A program made the translations under genes and the position numbers. From assembly GCF_022605165.1 (NCBI RefSeq), contig NC_063074.1, positions 1,763,501 through 1,827,500 of the forward strand: a stretch of DNA of 64,000 nt, read 5' to 3'. Source of the DNA: Purpureocillium takamizusanense (taxonomy: Eukaryota; Ascomycota; Sordariomycetes; Hypocreales; Ophiocordycipitaceae). Below the pieces are notes generated by a model. The model was not told where the DNA came from and did not search any database. It saw nothing but the letters and a program-made list of their open reading frames with translations. The stretch's first letter is position 1. Every line of letters starts with the position of its first letter. Positions 21,786 through 33,540 of the stretch are shown here, piece by piece.

Positions 21786-23584
21786 CTACACCGTCAACGG
21801 GAACCGGGTCCTCATCCACTTCCCGTACTTGTAAATCAACGCCGGAATCGGGATCAGGGCCACGGCAATGAAGCCAAGCAGCGAGGTGCCCCAGCCCACG
21901 CCCAGGCTCTTATACATCTGCGGCCCGGCGAGCGGGAGGAAGGCGGCAACGGTGGATCGCAGGACGGAGAAGGCGGCCAGGCCGCTGGCGGCGTAGTGGG
22001 GGTAGCAGTCGACGATGTACGCCTGGATGGGGAGCCATACGCCCACGATGCCGATGCCAAAGGGCACGATGCCGATGACGGGCACGATCCAGTGGACGGC
22101 CTTGTCGGCGCTCCAGCCATACCAGAAGAAGGTGATGGGCAGGATGAGCGCGAACCAGATGCAGTCGGGAAGACGCATTTCCGGCTCGTACACGCCGCCG
22201 TTGGCCGCCGTCATGCGGACGACCGTCTTGTCGGATAGCATCGAGAAGCATGTCAGGCCGACGGCGTAGCCGATCAGCAGGGTCAAGTAGACGAGACCCG
22301 TGATGCCAATGGACCAATGGTAGCTGCCCTGGAAGACGATGGGGATGGTGTTGAAGAGCAGGTACAGGCAGCCGTACGCGAACGAAATGTAAAGCGACAC
22401 GCTGAAAATGATGACAGAGCGGAACAGCATCTTTATGGGTCGGATCAGTCCGTTGAGCAGAATCCGTCCCTTGCTCAACACTGGACCGTCAGGGTCGACG
22501 TAGCAGCTCCGAAGCTCTGGTCGGTTCAGCTCCTTCTGAAGGCGCATGGTCTTCTGGGCAATCAGGACCCGGTGGTTGGTCTCGCGGCCGAAAAACGTCA
22601 TGAGAGCGACGGTAATGGTCGCTGGGATGAACGCGAGCCAGTTGACCCAGCGCCAGCCTATCGTCTCGGAAACAAAACCGCCAATGACCGGGGCGCACGA
22701 GGGGCCAAACATCGGCCCCAGCATCCAGATTGTCATGGCTCGGCCGCGATCACTGACTGGAAACATGTCGGCGATGATAGCGCCGCCGATGGTCTGGCAA
22801 GCCGAGCCCCCCACGCCAGTCAGGAAACGGAAGAAGATGAGGGTATCCAACGACGGCGCGAGCGCACACCCAATCAGCCAAGCGCAGAACCACGCACTGG
22901 ACGTGACGAGGACGATGTTCCGGCCGTAAATCTCCGAGAGCGGAGATAAAAAGAGAGGCCCGACGGCGTAGCCGAGAAGGAAAATGCTCACGGGCATGGC
23001 GCCCTTGGTGATGCTGGTCTCATGAAAATCCTTTTCCAGCGACGAGATAGCTGGGGCCAAGATCGAGGAGGCAAAGGGTGTCATGAACGTGACGGCACCG
23101 AGCAGGCCGGTGGCGAGCCACTTTCGGCCAGGCGTAAAGTTGAGGGGCATATCAGGATCGTGCTGGCTCTCCCAGCCGACGATGCCCTTGTCCAGGTCCA
23201 TCAACGGGATGGTAGGGGGAGGGAGCTTCTCCTTCGTCTTGTTCTTGGAGAGACGGCTGAGCTTACTATGCCCTGTCTTCCGGCTGGTGTTTGACTTGTG
23301 AGTCTCGACCTTTTCCAACGTTATGTCTTCCTAGGGAAAGTTAGCAGCACTCCCGTCGGGTGGTTGCATGCCCATACCCGTTGAGCTTCAATGTCGACAT
23401 CCAGTCGCCCGGAGCTTCCTGCCTCGGCATGGGCCTCTGCAGACTTGGCAGTCTTTTCCAAGGCCTTAGTTGCCTTGTGGCTCTCTGTTACGGTCGAGGA
23501 ATTATCGGAGTCATCGGCAGCGCTGGCGACGCTTGCAGCTCTCGCTGGCACACCTTCTGAGTCCTTCTCTTCCGGCACGCCCAT
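21786..23584 (-). CDS. MFS drug:H+ antiporter-like transporter (DHA1 type)
   Basis: Two exons, 23584-23378 and 23330-21786, give 583 residues. The intron 23331-23377 is only 47 nt (GTATGG...CTAG) and lies between codons. The N-terminal ~115 residues are charged, Ala/Ser/Lys-rich and cytosolic. Then come about twelve hydrophobic segments, beginning WLATGLLGAVTFMTPFAS. Family marks include LSPLSEIYGRN after TM2, DRGRAMTIWMLGPMFGPS with a GPxxxPVIGG-like motif C, and a long central loop (residues about 330-355). This pattern fits the DHA1 multidrug or polyamine exporters of the plasma membrane. The substrate cannot be told from sequence. No biosynthetic enzymes sit beside it, so there is no sign of a metabolite cluster. 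It shares a divergent 2-kb promoter region with ALG7. Confidence 0.88.
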
Positions 23585-25559
23585 CTTGAAGGTGTGAGGC
23601 CAGCCTGATAGAAGTTGAGGCAAAATTATGATTAGGGCTATGTTAGTATTATACTTCCTCCGCCTGAGAAGACTAAGTAGCAATAGTGTTGGGCTCAAAT
23701 GAACAATTAGCCACGAGCAGCAACACCCAGACTTAGTAGCGTATATATACAAATGCAGAGGGCAAGACGGCAAGACGTGGAGGTAGCGGCCGGAGTTTAC
23801 GGAGATCGAGGGGGGTGTAAGACGAGGGGCCAGCTATGATTACACATCGGGTCACGGCCGACTATGGCACTTCAAATTGTTCTACAATGCACCTTGATGA
23901 GGCGAGACGACTGCTGTGTGGGAGGGAGAGGGGCGTAGCCATGAGGCGTCCGAGGGGGGTCGGCCATTCGCACTGCTCTTCTCGCGCTCGGCCTTGACTC
24001 ATTCCTTCGTCAATGGTTCAGACATTTGCACGCCAAACTGGAGCAGGAGAGTGAGATTCTGGAGCGGCTCTAAGCGGCAGGTCGGAGGAGGTATCCTCCC
24101 CATTGTCCGGTTGAATGCCCAGGGCCGCCAACTACTGACTTGGGTAGTGGCCGCGTTGTTTCCGCAGCCAATGTGGTTGGCCGTCGTGTCTGAGCTGCAA
24201 GGGCGGCTGGTAAGTCCATGGATACGCTCATTGCCGGCGATTAGCGGGCGAAGACGTGACACGGTCAAGGCGGACTACTAGCAGCCGGGGCCGGTGTGCT
24301 GTGCTGTGTTGTGGTTGTGCATGCGCGTTAAGCCTCCTCTTTATGGCAACATCCGTTCAGACGAGGGCCGATCCTTCTTCTCTGAAGTTTGGTCCTTGAA
24401 ATCTTTTGACAGGGCTCCTTAGCTTATCACGCGTGGCGGTCGTGCCGACGCGGAGGTTGCTTACCCGAAAGTAACAAGCGGAAGTGCGGCAGCATCGACC
24501 CCAGGATCGGAGTTTTTCTTGTCAGCAGCCGAGGGTTCATCATGGTTTGCGACAAAACGCCGCTGGGCCACGATGATGAAGGCGTGGCAATGACCTCTCG
24601 GCGAGGGCAAGGGCGTGAAGTGGGCTCGCGGCGCAACGCGCGGGGTGGGTGTCAGCAATGGCGTCTAGGATACGAAGAAAGACCACTTCTGATCCGACAC
24701 TCCTCGGATCGCCACCCGTGGTCATCATTCGCTGTGGATTGATACTTGAGCGGTCAGCAGCGTACAATAGAAGCCCTGCGAGCTCGGGAGAACAAGCACT
24801 CTTGCCAGAGACGGTGTAATGGGCCCGCGACACGTACAACGTAGAAGCGAGGCTTGAGCTACTTGAGCAAGGCAATCGAATCGCCAAGACAGGGGCAACA
24901 GTCCCCTGACCCTGAAAAATCAAGCAGTAGTAGGATTGTGCATACCCAAACGGCGGGCTAAGCATCGGGTGGCGGGGATGGCGTTGGCATGGCGTTTCGC
25001 TGGGCCCCTGTAGTTAGTATCGTGATTTGACGACGCAAAGGACGAGATTAGCCTGACGAATTTCGGCCCGTACATAATAAAGTGTAAAGGTAGGTACGTA
25101 GTCGCGACGAATAATGCAGCACAGTGTCAAGGGAAGCTGCGCTGGAGCTCCCAGCCTGCCCCACCTTCCTAGGTACTGAAGACTTCCCCCATCGAAGTGG
25201 GTAAGGTTTCCTGCAACTCGAACGTGGCCGCAACTGCGACGACGGACTTCACTCAATTCTACTTCTACTTTGCAGCTACGTTTGCGATCGCGACGACAAC
25301 GCGTTCGTTGGTGTTGTCCCGTCCCCCGGGCCTCTTCAACTGTCTACTCTGCCGGCAGACGAACCAGGCTAGGAGCATTTCTTCTCCTATTTATTGTTTT
25401 GTTCTCTCGCTTGCGGCCATCGGGTTTCGCATTGCCCGTTCCGCGCCCCCGTCGTTCCACGATGCGCCTGCACGAACTGCCCTGAGCATCGAAGCGCCCT
25501 GTCCGACATTCCCCGGCTGCTTTGCCTGCTCTGGCGCTGCTATCGCCGCCGCCGCCATC
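23585..25559. promoter_or_regulatory. Divergent intergenic region between MFS gene and ALG7
   Basis: About 2 kb holding both promoters. AT-richer DNA with a TATATATAC stretch lies near 23742-23750, upstream of the MFS start. No gene is recognisable. ALG7 has a C-rich leader with no in-frame ATG before 25560. Confidence 0.5.
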
Positions 25560-27030
25560 ATGGCTGTCACAGCGCATGGCGCCGCCGTATCGCCGACCTC
25601 GCTCTCCCACACGGAGACCATCACGCTCCTTACCCTCTCTGGCGCTTCCGTTGCCATCATCGCAAATACCTTCCACGGCGATGGCGAGCCCCTGATAGCC
25701 TCGCTCGCCCTCTCGATCCTTGCGTTCTGCCTGTGCTATGCCATGATACGCTGGCTTGGGCCGACGTTCATGAAGGCTGGCTTTCGTGGCCGCGACCTCA
25801 GCAAGCTCAACAAAGTCGAGATCCCCGAGTGCATGGGCGCCGTCTGTGCCGCCGTCTACCTCCTGACTGTCATCGTATTCATTCCGTTTCCCTTCTACAA
25901 GGACATCGTCGCGGCCACGAGCGGTGGCGGGAACAGAGATGTTGTGGTCGAGGTCCAGGAGGTAAACCAGGGTCGCTTCCTACATCGCTTCCCGCATAAT
26001 AAGGTGAATACTGCCTCCCCCGGCCCATCCGTCGCCTCCGCTGATGTTGTAGCTCGCCTCGTACCTCGGTGCTATCATTGCGCTCCAGACCATCGCCTTT
26101 CTTGGCATCGGCGACGACTTGTTCGATATTCGATGGCGTCACAAATGGTGGATCCCCGGCTTGGCCTCCATCCCTATACTCGTCGTTTACTTTGTCGACT
26201 TTGGCGTTACTTCCATTGTTATTCCCGTGCAGCTCCAGCCGTACCTCGGCGAGCTCTTTGACCTCGGCGCCTTATACTACGTATACATGGCTTGTGTTGC
26301 CATGTTTTGCCCCCAAAGCATCAACATGCTCGCAGGCATCAACGGCATCGAAGTCTCTCAGTGTGTGGTCGTTGCGGTTCTGATCGCTTTCAACGACTGC
26401 CTCTACCTCTTGACACCGTACCCGCACCCCGCGACTGACTCCCATCTTTTCTCCCTCTACTTCCTGCTGCCCTGGATCGGTGTCTCCTGCGCTCTGCTCT
26501 ACCACAACTGGTATCCGGCAAAGGTGTTTGTGGGAGACACGTACTGCTATTTCTCCGGCATGGTTTTTGCCGTTGTGGGCATCCTCGGCCACTTCTCCAA
26601 GACCCTGGGCCTGCTCCTCGTACCGCAGATATTCAACTTTCTTTACTCTTGTCCTCAAATCTTCGGCCTCATCCCCTGCCCGCGCCACCGGCTCCCTAAG
26701 TTCAACGCCCGGACTGGCCTCCTCGAGCCGTCCGTAACGCCCTGGTCACCAGAACGCCAGCCGCGACCTCTCGTTGGGCAGCTTCTACACCTGTTATCCA
26801 AGCTGCGTTTGCTGTCGGTCACGCTGGACGACAGGGGGCTCTTCGTCGAAACGAGCAACTTCACCATTCTTAATCTTTGGCTTGTCTGGCGAGGCCCCCT
26901 CCGCGAAGACCGCCTGGCCTGGGAGGTCACTTTGCTGCAGCTCTTCGCTGGCTTGTTTGGCCTGTTCGTGAGACACAAGCTGGCTCTCCTTGTCTTTAAG
27001 GAAGACAATTGGGGCACGGCACGCCGCTGA
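25560..27030 (+). CDS. ALG7: UDP-GlcNAc:dolichyl-phosphate GlcNAc-1-phosphotransferase
   Basis: This enzyme catalyses the first committed step of N-glycan precursor synthesis: transfer of GlcNAc-1-phosphate from UDP-GlcNAc to dolichyl phosphate on the ER membrane. It is the known target of tunicamycin. Two exons, 25560-26003 and 26053-27030 (intron 26004-26052, GTGAAT...GTAG, 49 nt), give 473 residues; yeast Alg7 has 448. Start is the ATG at 25560, the first in-frame ATG. About ten membrane segments are visible. Family marks are FRGRDLSK…IPECMG in the first loop, LGIGDDLFDIRWRHKW (the acidic Asp-Asp site, residues 169-170), NDCLYLL, VFVGDTYCYFSGM, and CPRHRLPKFN near the C-terminus. The gene is intact. 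It is tandem with the BAH gene, with no functional link. Confidence 0.95.
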
Positions 27031-27627
27031 GGGAGCATTCGCAGCATCTGCACAGGGACACATCGCATCTGCATGCCGGAGCACAGCTTAGATGTTCGAA
27101 TATAGAAGCGCACGTTAGCAAAGCAAATATGGCGCAGTAAGCCACGGGCTTCGTCCAACGCAAAGGCGACCTATCAAAGCCACTTAGTTCCACTGACCAA
27201 CCAGGACAATCACACTACATGTACGTCGTACAGCAAATACGAAGTAAGTACGTGTTCTGATTAGAGTTGACTTGATATACACCGCATGCCTTGCCTCTGA
27301 CTTGCTCCACCACTCTTCCGCCGTCCAGGACGACCGACACGGGGTCTGGTCGTAGCCCGGAGCGTTCATTTCATAAACTATAACAAGACCTTGAGCCCAG
27401 TGGTCCCCTGTCTGGCAGACCCCTCCTAAAGTCCTGAATCGTGCATGAAAGTGGAAGGGGTTTTGTCTTGTCCTGCTCCATAATTAGTTGGCCTGGACCC
27501 TTGTCTCAGAACCCCTGGTCGGGCTATCGTGCAGTCATTTCCGGCTCAGCAAACAGTTTGACCCAGCACGCAACTCAGGACAACGACGCGAGTTTCTGTT
27601 TGCATTCCCTTACAAGGTCAATTCATC
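27031..27627. other. Intergenic region
   Basis: About 600 bp between ALG7 and the BAH gene. It holds the word TACGAAGTA at 27238-27246 and GTACGT repeats, and no recognisable gene. Confidence 0.45.
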
Positions 27628-29509
27628 ATGCCCCCCGCCAGGCAGTCCCACGTGGGAGACAAGTCGAGTTTTGCGCGCTGCCCCTTCAAGGTGGCCAGCA
27701 TCGAGACGCCCTCCTATGCACGAGGGACTCGTTCCGACAAGAAGCGGAAGCGCGATGCTACAGACAGCGCGAGGGTACCAATACAGGAATGGCCGTTTCC
27801 CCCCTTTGGAGGGTCGCTAAGGCGGGACATGGACGTCTCGTATACTATTGAGCCGCAGCAGGAATGGCTCAACATGAAACGGTACAACAGCTTTGTCCGT
27901 AGGTTTTCTCCAACCACAAGCATGGAATCCCTGAGACAGAAACAAATACCAACAACCAGCCAATCTAGTCAAGCATGACAAGTACTACGTGGAAGATTTC
28001 GTCTACGTTGCCAGTTCCGCAACGGCTGAGCAGCAGAGCGACGTGAAAGAAGACCCTGATCAAGCGGCTGTAATCCAGCTCGCAGACCACTGGGTGGCGA
28101 AAATCCTGGAGGTCAGGGCAGCGGACGAGTCCCACGTGTATGCGCGCGTATACTGGATGTACTCTTCAGAGGAGCTTCCCTCGCACACTCTTGGCAAGCT
28201 GGTGTCCGACTACTGTCAGCAGGAGCTCATAGCGTCCAACCACAGTGAGTTCAAGCTAGCATTCAGTGGTTCATACGATTGTTTCGTGTACGTGGCTGGC
28301 TGACAAGAACCCATACGTAGTGGGTGTCATCAATGTTACCCGTGTTGTGAGGCACGCCAGAGTCAAGCAACTGGCAGATGGAGAGACCGTGCAGGACGAA
28401 GGTGCGATATACTGGCGCCATGTCGTCGACTACCGTACTTCAGTACTTTCCGTGAGCCTTCCAAATCATTCTCATTTATTATGTGTCATCTTCAGCGCTA
28501 ATCAAACGTTCAGTTGGCCGATGGACGAGACGAGTTCAATATCTCAAACTGTTCAGAAGCATCACCAGTAAAAGTCGAGACGGACACACACGAAGACTAC
28601 GGTCTACTAGCCGAGCAGCACGGCGCCAAGACAACTAGAACGGCTGAGACCTCATGTCCTACTGGTAAGGACACGGGATCATCATTAGCGACAAGGCTCC
28701 GCCCAAATTCAGCTGCACATGGCGAGAACTCTGCTTCAACGCAGGCTTTAGATGCAGAGCATCCTCTTCCCAGAAGGGGGGCTGTTAGGCCAACAGCCCC
28801 TGCACCGGACGTTAACCGCGCGTCAAGGGGCACTCACATACCGTTGTCAGCTGTCGGTGATTTGTCCCAAGGCTCCTCGGCTTCGATGAGACCTACCAGC
28901 GCCGCGATGACTTCGACAGCTCCTGTCGAAGGTCCATCAGTGATTCCCGTCTACCTCCCCGCCAAAACCCAGCTCGCGCTATTGCAACATCTGCAAAGCA
29001 TTCTGGAGGCGGCTTGCTACGAGCACGGAAAGCGAACAATGCGGGATATCTTTCAACGCCGCGGATGGGATTGCGCGGAGTCGGTAGAGCTAAGCTGCTG
29101 GACGGACGAGTTTCTGCGGCAAGTACGGAGTTCTCTAGCCGCGCAACACGCCGGGGAGCCGCTGAGGATTCTCCTACGCTCCATCGCCGACATCCGCCAC
29201 AGCGCCGTACATCGTCATAAGGTCAGCACAACAGGCATAGAGCGGTTCCTCTACGATGCCGAGGCGCTTGCCGAACTGCTGGGGGATGCGGAACGTAGCA
29301 GGAAGGTTTGCTTGCTGAGGCAAGATATGCGACGGATACTGAAGCAACTTGACGACTGGAGGATCCTCTCCTACGCGAGACTGGGGAGCATCCTGGGGCT
29401 GCGCGAAGGACCGCACGAATCTGCTGCCGTGGATGAACTAGAGAGGAAATTCTTGTCGCGGGTCGGGAAAATGGTGGAGAAGGCTATTGCTGCCTCTTCC
29501 CGCGGTTAG
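27628..29509 (+). CDS. BAH-domain chromatin protein
   Basis: Four exons: 27628-27898, 27969-28244, 28321-28451 and 28514-29509, giving 557 residues. Introns 27899-27968, 28245-28320 and 28452-28513 are GT-AG, and the frame is kept across all. The spliced protein rebuilds a bromo-adjacent homology domain at residues about 93-225. Its marks are YYVEDFVYV; HWVAKILEVRAA; VYARVYWMYSSEELP; ASNHMGVINVTRVVRH; and YWRHVVDYRTSVLS. BAH modules bind nucleosomes or histone tails, so a nuclear chromatin role is likely. The basic N-terminus (DKKRKR) could be a nuclear localisation signal. A Ser/Thr-rich linker follows, then a conserved-looking helical C-terminal domain (residues about 370-557, LALLQHLQSILEAACYEHGK). 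No PHD finger is present. It converges with the Set3-like gene. The exact role is unknown. Confidence 0.82.
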
Positions 29510-30804
29510 CGGATAGGTATTCGGAATGAGGCTGATGCGTTGTAGTAGTCCCCGTGATGGACCGGATGGGCTGTGTGAGTTTTTACGACGGAGGACTTTC
29601 GGGCGATACTCGACGGGTGTCTTTTCGCCGCGGCCGCCGCGGCCGCCGCGATACTGCATGATGATTAATCGACGGAGGGTAGGAGACAAAGCCGCTGCGA
29701 TGAAACGACGGCGTATCGTGGTGCGAGCTGCGACCCGGACGTGACGGCTGTGCCGGGGTCTGCATATACTAGAACGTTGTTGAACTGCGAGATTGCTTTG
29801 AGTCTACAGTAGACAAGCCCTGCTTGGAAGTGTTTTTGTTATGCCACGGACGTGTACTGTATACATACTCACCTTCTCTCAATGGGTGTCCCGCTCTTAG
29901 CGTTGCGTGGAAAGTAGTCTATACAGCGGCCTCCCGGGCCCATGGGCTAGATGAATGAAACTTCTCACCAACTCAGCGTAACACTACTCCTGTCAGACCA
30001 ACTAGAGACCATGTCCAGCGTCTGCCACGTCTCAGCACGGGAGACACCGCAAAAGACGAATGAAAGATGAGTGTGGTTAAAGGGGGGTTGAGACAGACGC
30101 GTCACAATATTGCGATTCCATGTCAAGGCGGGAGGGGACGAAGCTATAGAGCTACGCATTCTGTACGACTTAAGGGCCACTGGAGGTCAAGAAGGGCAGA
30201 TGACAACTGCAAATAATCTTTATCTACACCGAGGTTGGCAGGGCTTGAACCCACCTAACCATCAGCCCCAAATTGAGGGGTGCGACCGCGTTCGCCACGT
30301 CGAGCCTATGAATACATGGGTTTGAAAAGAGACAACAAAATCGACAGGCCCAATCATGTCTGTGTCAAAACGCCCCTGTCATACGAGGCCGTTGACGTAC
30401 CTCTGGCGTCGTAACAGCTTCTCCCGCGAGCGAAGTAGGTGAACCTTGCCTGAGCCCAGTGCTGCCATACTGGCGTAAGAAAACACCAAAGACAAACCCC
30501 TTCTGAACTCCAGTGATAAAAGCTACTGCCGTGGTTCCCTCCTCGCCGTAATGAGCACAGGTATATATGAAGGAGTACGCCGCGCCTCAGTTGTGCAATC
30601 ATTTCCGCCAAAACGCCAACTCCAGCGGTTCCGTCCGAGATAGTCTTTTTCCTGACATGACATGAATATGAATAGCCTCCCGTAATAAGGTTGCATCCCG
30701 TCTTCACAGGCAATGGATTTTCCCACGCGGTATGTCAACACCGTACTCTTCCCCAAGACTTGGTACTGCTAGCGTGACTCATCGAGACTCTGTCACAGAA
30801 TTCC
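29510..30804. other. Convergent intergenic region
   Basis: About 1.3 kb between the stops of the BAH and Set3-like genes. It contains a GCCGCGGCCGCCGCGG palindrome near 29630-29648 and a tRNA-like stretch at 30230-30306. No protein gene is recognisable. Confidence 0.45.
30230..30306 (-). ncRNA. tRNA-like relic
   Basis: On the minus strand, an A-box-like word (TGGCGAACGCGG, 30286-30297) and a B-box-like word (GGTTCAAGCCC, 30241-30251) lie about 35 bases apart, as in a tRNA gene. A D-arm and T-arm can be drawn, but the acceptor ends do not pair and the anticodon arm lacks the usual U33. I read it as a decayed or tRNA-derived element, not a working tRNA. Confidence 0.25.
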
Positions 30805-33540
30805 TCAATGACCATTCGATGTCGGTGCTGTCGATGGCACTGCTGGGTCGTGTGGTTTATCCACGGCTTGTGACTCGAACGTGACTTCCACCTTAATCTC
30901 TTCCGGGCTGGCGAGCCCGGGCTTGAGGAGGGCGGAGCCGCCCGCCACCTTTCCAGCAGCCTTGTTCATCCTGCTCTTGGTATAGTCGCTAAGGCTCAGC
31001 TTCTTTTTAGCCGGACTAGGGTTGACTGCTACTCCGTTGACCGCTGGCGGCGCGAAAGGGCTGGGCAGGGTTCCGGACACCGGGGATTGCCCTGCAGCCC
31101 CAGATGCTGACAATGGCGTCGTGACGAGCCCTGTGTTGTCGAAGGCGGGTATGGGTGGCATCTGAACACGCAAATCCGGAGTTTTCTTTTCCGGCCCCAA
31201 CGCAGCAATTCCGTTTGGGACCAAGGCCGCGGGCTCCGCAGGTTGGTCGGACATCACTGTATCGCTGAATTGTGACATCGGCGATGGTGGCTCGACAACA
31301 CCCCCAGGGACAAACGGCTTCGGGTCAGCCGTCGTGGAATCGATGTCCATCGCATTGTCGACTGCGCTTTGTGCAGCTTGGGATGGCTGCTTCCTGGCTT
31401 CCTCGTCTCCAACGATGTTTCTGAGTCTGCTGTTGAGCAAGCGTTTCGATAATGACAGGATTCGCCGTTTGCAGTCATGGGAGCGGGCTGGCTGGCTGAA
31501 CCACTCTCCTTGTACAGGGTCTGTCTGAACTCCTGCGTCGCAGTACGCCGACCGTGGAGCCGCCGACGATTGCCGCGACTGCCCGATTGACAAAGTCGGC
31601 TTGTATGTGCTTGGCCCGGGAAGGTTTGACAGATTTGGAGACTGTCCGCTTGCTGGGGAGCCCGATTTACTTCTAGAAGTACCAGCATCGACATAACTCC
31701 CCGGAGGTGCAGCGGACCCGTTCCGGGACTTAGGCTTCGACGAAGTCGTGCTTGTGCCATCGGACACTCTCTTCTTCTTTCGTGGTGGCTGCTGCTGCTC
31801 CATGCGCCTAAAAGAATCCTCTACCATGGCCACCTTCCGCTTATCGCGGTCAGTGGGCTCGGTTAGTATTCCCAACTGATCAAATTGGCCCTGCGGCAAC
31901 GGTGTTCGGTCTCTGCTCGAGGGTTTGCTACGAGAGATACTCGATTCGTTCTTCGTGTCGTTGTCTGCGCCATCGTCGACGTGGCCCTCGCTAGGCGCCC
32001 GGCTATTCGTCGCCTGTCCTGTGCTAGTCGGGGAAATGGTATGGTTCCGTGACTTTCGTGACTTCTTCTTCGCAACGCGGCCCCGATTCTTGCCGTACAA
32101 GTAGTGCCGATGGAAACGAGCAAAGGCGCAATTGTTTTCCAGGTCGCAGGCGCAGCCGCCATATTCAGAGAGAATCCGATCGATCCAGTTCGAGATGGCG
32201 TTATATTCGGAGGGATCCATCTCGGGCTCGTCCTGCGACGAGACGTCGTCATCATTGAGACCCAGCAGATTGAGCCATCGAGAATGCACGCTCTTCTCTA
32301 GGCGGAAGTCCCAAGGCAGAGTGATCTGTTCGTTCGCGGCAATGTACCTGTCGCTCACCAACCAAAAGTGATACTCCGATCCGCTTGACAAATATGTGTC
32401 AAGCTGCGCGTTTGGCTTGCAGCTTCGCCGCACGTATCGCGCCAAGGAACCTTCCTTGCGGGTGTCGATGTAAAGGGGAAGTATTGGGTGGAAGAAGACA
32501 AAAGGGAGCGGAGAAGAGAGATCGGTCCAGAGATTGTCGGGGTCGGCGCAGTAGTCCTTCTGGAAACCGATTTGTCCATTGAGCTCAATCAGACGGACAT
32601 CCTTGGCAATCGGGGTGGTAGACTTGACGAAGCGCCATCGCAGTGTCAATCCAGCGTCAGAGCTACGAGTGGAATCCTTGACTTCAAGAGTCGGCTTCTT
32701 CTCGTCTGCGACAGGAGGGTCAATTCTAAAGACCTCATCTCGCGTGCGGCCAACCTCCTTCTTCATCGTCTCGGGGTCCCGAAGCCACTGACCAAGGGCA
32801 GCAGGTATCGCAATGTTGGCAAACGCGTTGTTGTGTGTGTCAGGGACATCGCTCTCGTTGTACAACGAGTAGAATCCGTCAGAATAGTGATGTATCAAGA
32901 AATCGTCGGGGAGATCGGGTGGGGTTGTGGCAGGACTCGGGGGGTGCGCATGGTTCGGGCGCGGGTTTCCGAACGATGGACTGCGCTTGGAAGGTTGAGA
33001 GCTGACTGAGTGTGAGGAACGATGCGACGACTTTGGCTTCTTGGACGAGGATGGTTGGTCGCTAGGGCTTCCACTCTTGCCAGTCTCAGGCTGGCCAACC
33101 CCTTGAAGATCAGCAGGTTTGACCTTCTTCTTGTGGCTTTTCGAGGGCGGCCGTTTCGCCTTTTTGTCGACCGGCAAGGGTTGCACCATGGCGGCGTTCC
33201 TGAGTCTCAGTGTGCGCTCGATGGCCTTTTGTCGGTCCAATGGCCGTGGCTTGCAGTCTGCACAGGAATGGGAGAAATCCTCGCGGATAGCCTCATCCCT
33301 GTTATTAGGGTAGAAGCAGTCGATGTGCTGCCATGTGTCGCATGTCTCGCAGTATATCGTGTTTCCGTCATCGTCAGAGAAGTTACAGATACACTTGATC
33401 GTGTACGGTTCTTCTTCCACCGTCTCCGCAGCGTTGGCGGCGACCTCGTCTTTGACAACGGGGGCGGCGACCGGCGCGTCAAAGGCGGTCTGACTGGGAA
33501 CTGCGGTCTGCGTCGGCAGCGGCGCAGGGTTGTCTGTCAT
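30805..33540 (-). CDS. SET3: Set3-like PHD and SET domain protein
   Basis: A single-exon gene of 911 residues from the ATG at 33540; the frame upstream opens only at GTG. A PHD finger spans residues about 48-100 (CICNFSDDDGNTIYCETCDT, then WQHIDCF and CADC). A basic Ser-rich linker follows. A SET domain lies at about residues 270-430: LIELNGQIGFQKDYC, the YVRRSCKPNAQ segment in place of the usual RFxNHSCxPN, and ITLPWDFRLE. This order matches yeast Set3 and animal MLL5/SETD5, which act as scaffolds in histone deacetylase complexes; catalytic activity is doubtful in the family. The C-terminal half is disordered with several basic stretches (RKKKR, KKKLSL). Divergent from the NPC2-like gene across 4.7 kb and convergent with the BAH gene. 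Confidence 0.87.
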   Translation of the reverse strand: MTDNPAPLPTQTAVPSQTAFDAPVAAPVVKDEVAANAAETVEEEPYTIKCICNFSDDDGNTIYCETCDTWQHIDCFYPNNRDEAIREDFSHSCADCKPRPLDRQKAIERTLRLRNAAMVQPLPVDKKAKRPPSKSHKKKVKPADLQGVGQPETGKSGSPSDQPSSSKKPKSSHRSSHSVSSQPSKRSPSFGNPRPNHAHPPSPATTPPDLPDDFLIHHYSDGFYSLYNESDVPDTHNNAFANIAIPAALGQWLRDPETMKKEVGRTRDEVFRIDPPVADEKKPTLEVKDSTRSSDAGLTLRWRFVKSTTPIAKDVRLIELNGQIGFQKDYCADPDNLWTDLSSPLPFVFFHPILPLYIDTRKEGSLARYVRRSCKPNAQLDTYLSSGSEYHFWLVSDRYIAANEQITLPWDFRLEKSVHSRWLNLLGLNDDDVSSQDEPEMDPSEYNAISNWIDRILSEYGGCACDLENNCAFARFHRHYLYGKNRGRVAKKKSRKSRNHTISPTSTGQATNSRAPSEGHVDDGADNDTKNESSISRSKPSSRDRTPLPQGQFDQLGILTEPTDRDKRKVAMVEDSFRRMEQQQPPRKKKRVSDGTSTTSSKPKSRNGSAAPPGSYVDAGTSRSKSGSPASGQSPNLSNLPGPSTYKPTLSIGQSRQSSAAPRSAYCDAGVQTDPVQGEWFSQPARSHDCKRRILSLSKRLLNSRLRNIVGDEEARKQPSQAAQSAVDNAMDIDSTTADPKPFVPGGVVEPPSPMSQFSDTVMSDQPAEPAALVPNGIAALGPEKKTPDLRVQMPPIPAFDNTGLVTTPLSASGAAGQSPVSGTLPSPFAPPAVNGVAVNPSPAKKKLSLSDYTKSRMNKAAGKVAGGSALLKPGLASPEEIKVEVTFESQAVDKPHDPAVPSTAPTSNGH

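Noticed and set aside
21786..23584. The MFS gene as part of a secondary-metabolite cluster
   Set aside because: Flanking genes are a cytokinesis protein and ALG7; no synthase, P450 or pathway regulator is nearby.
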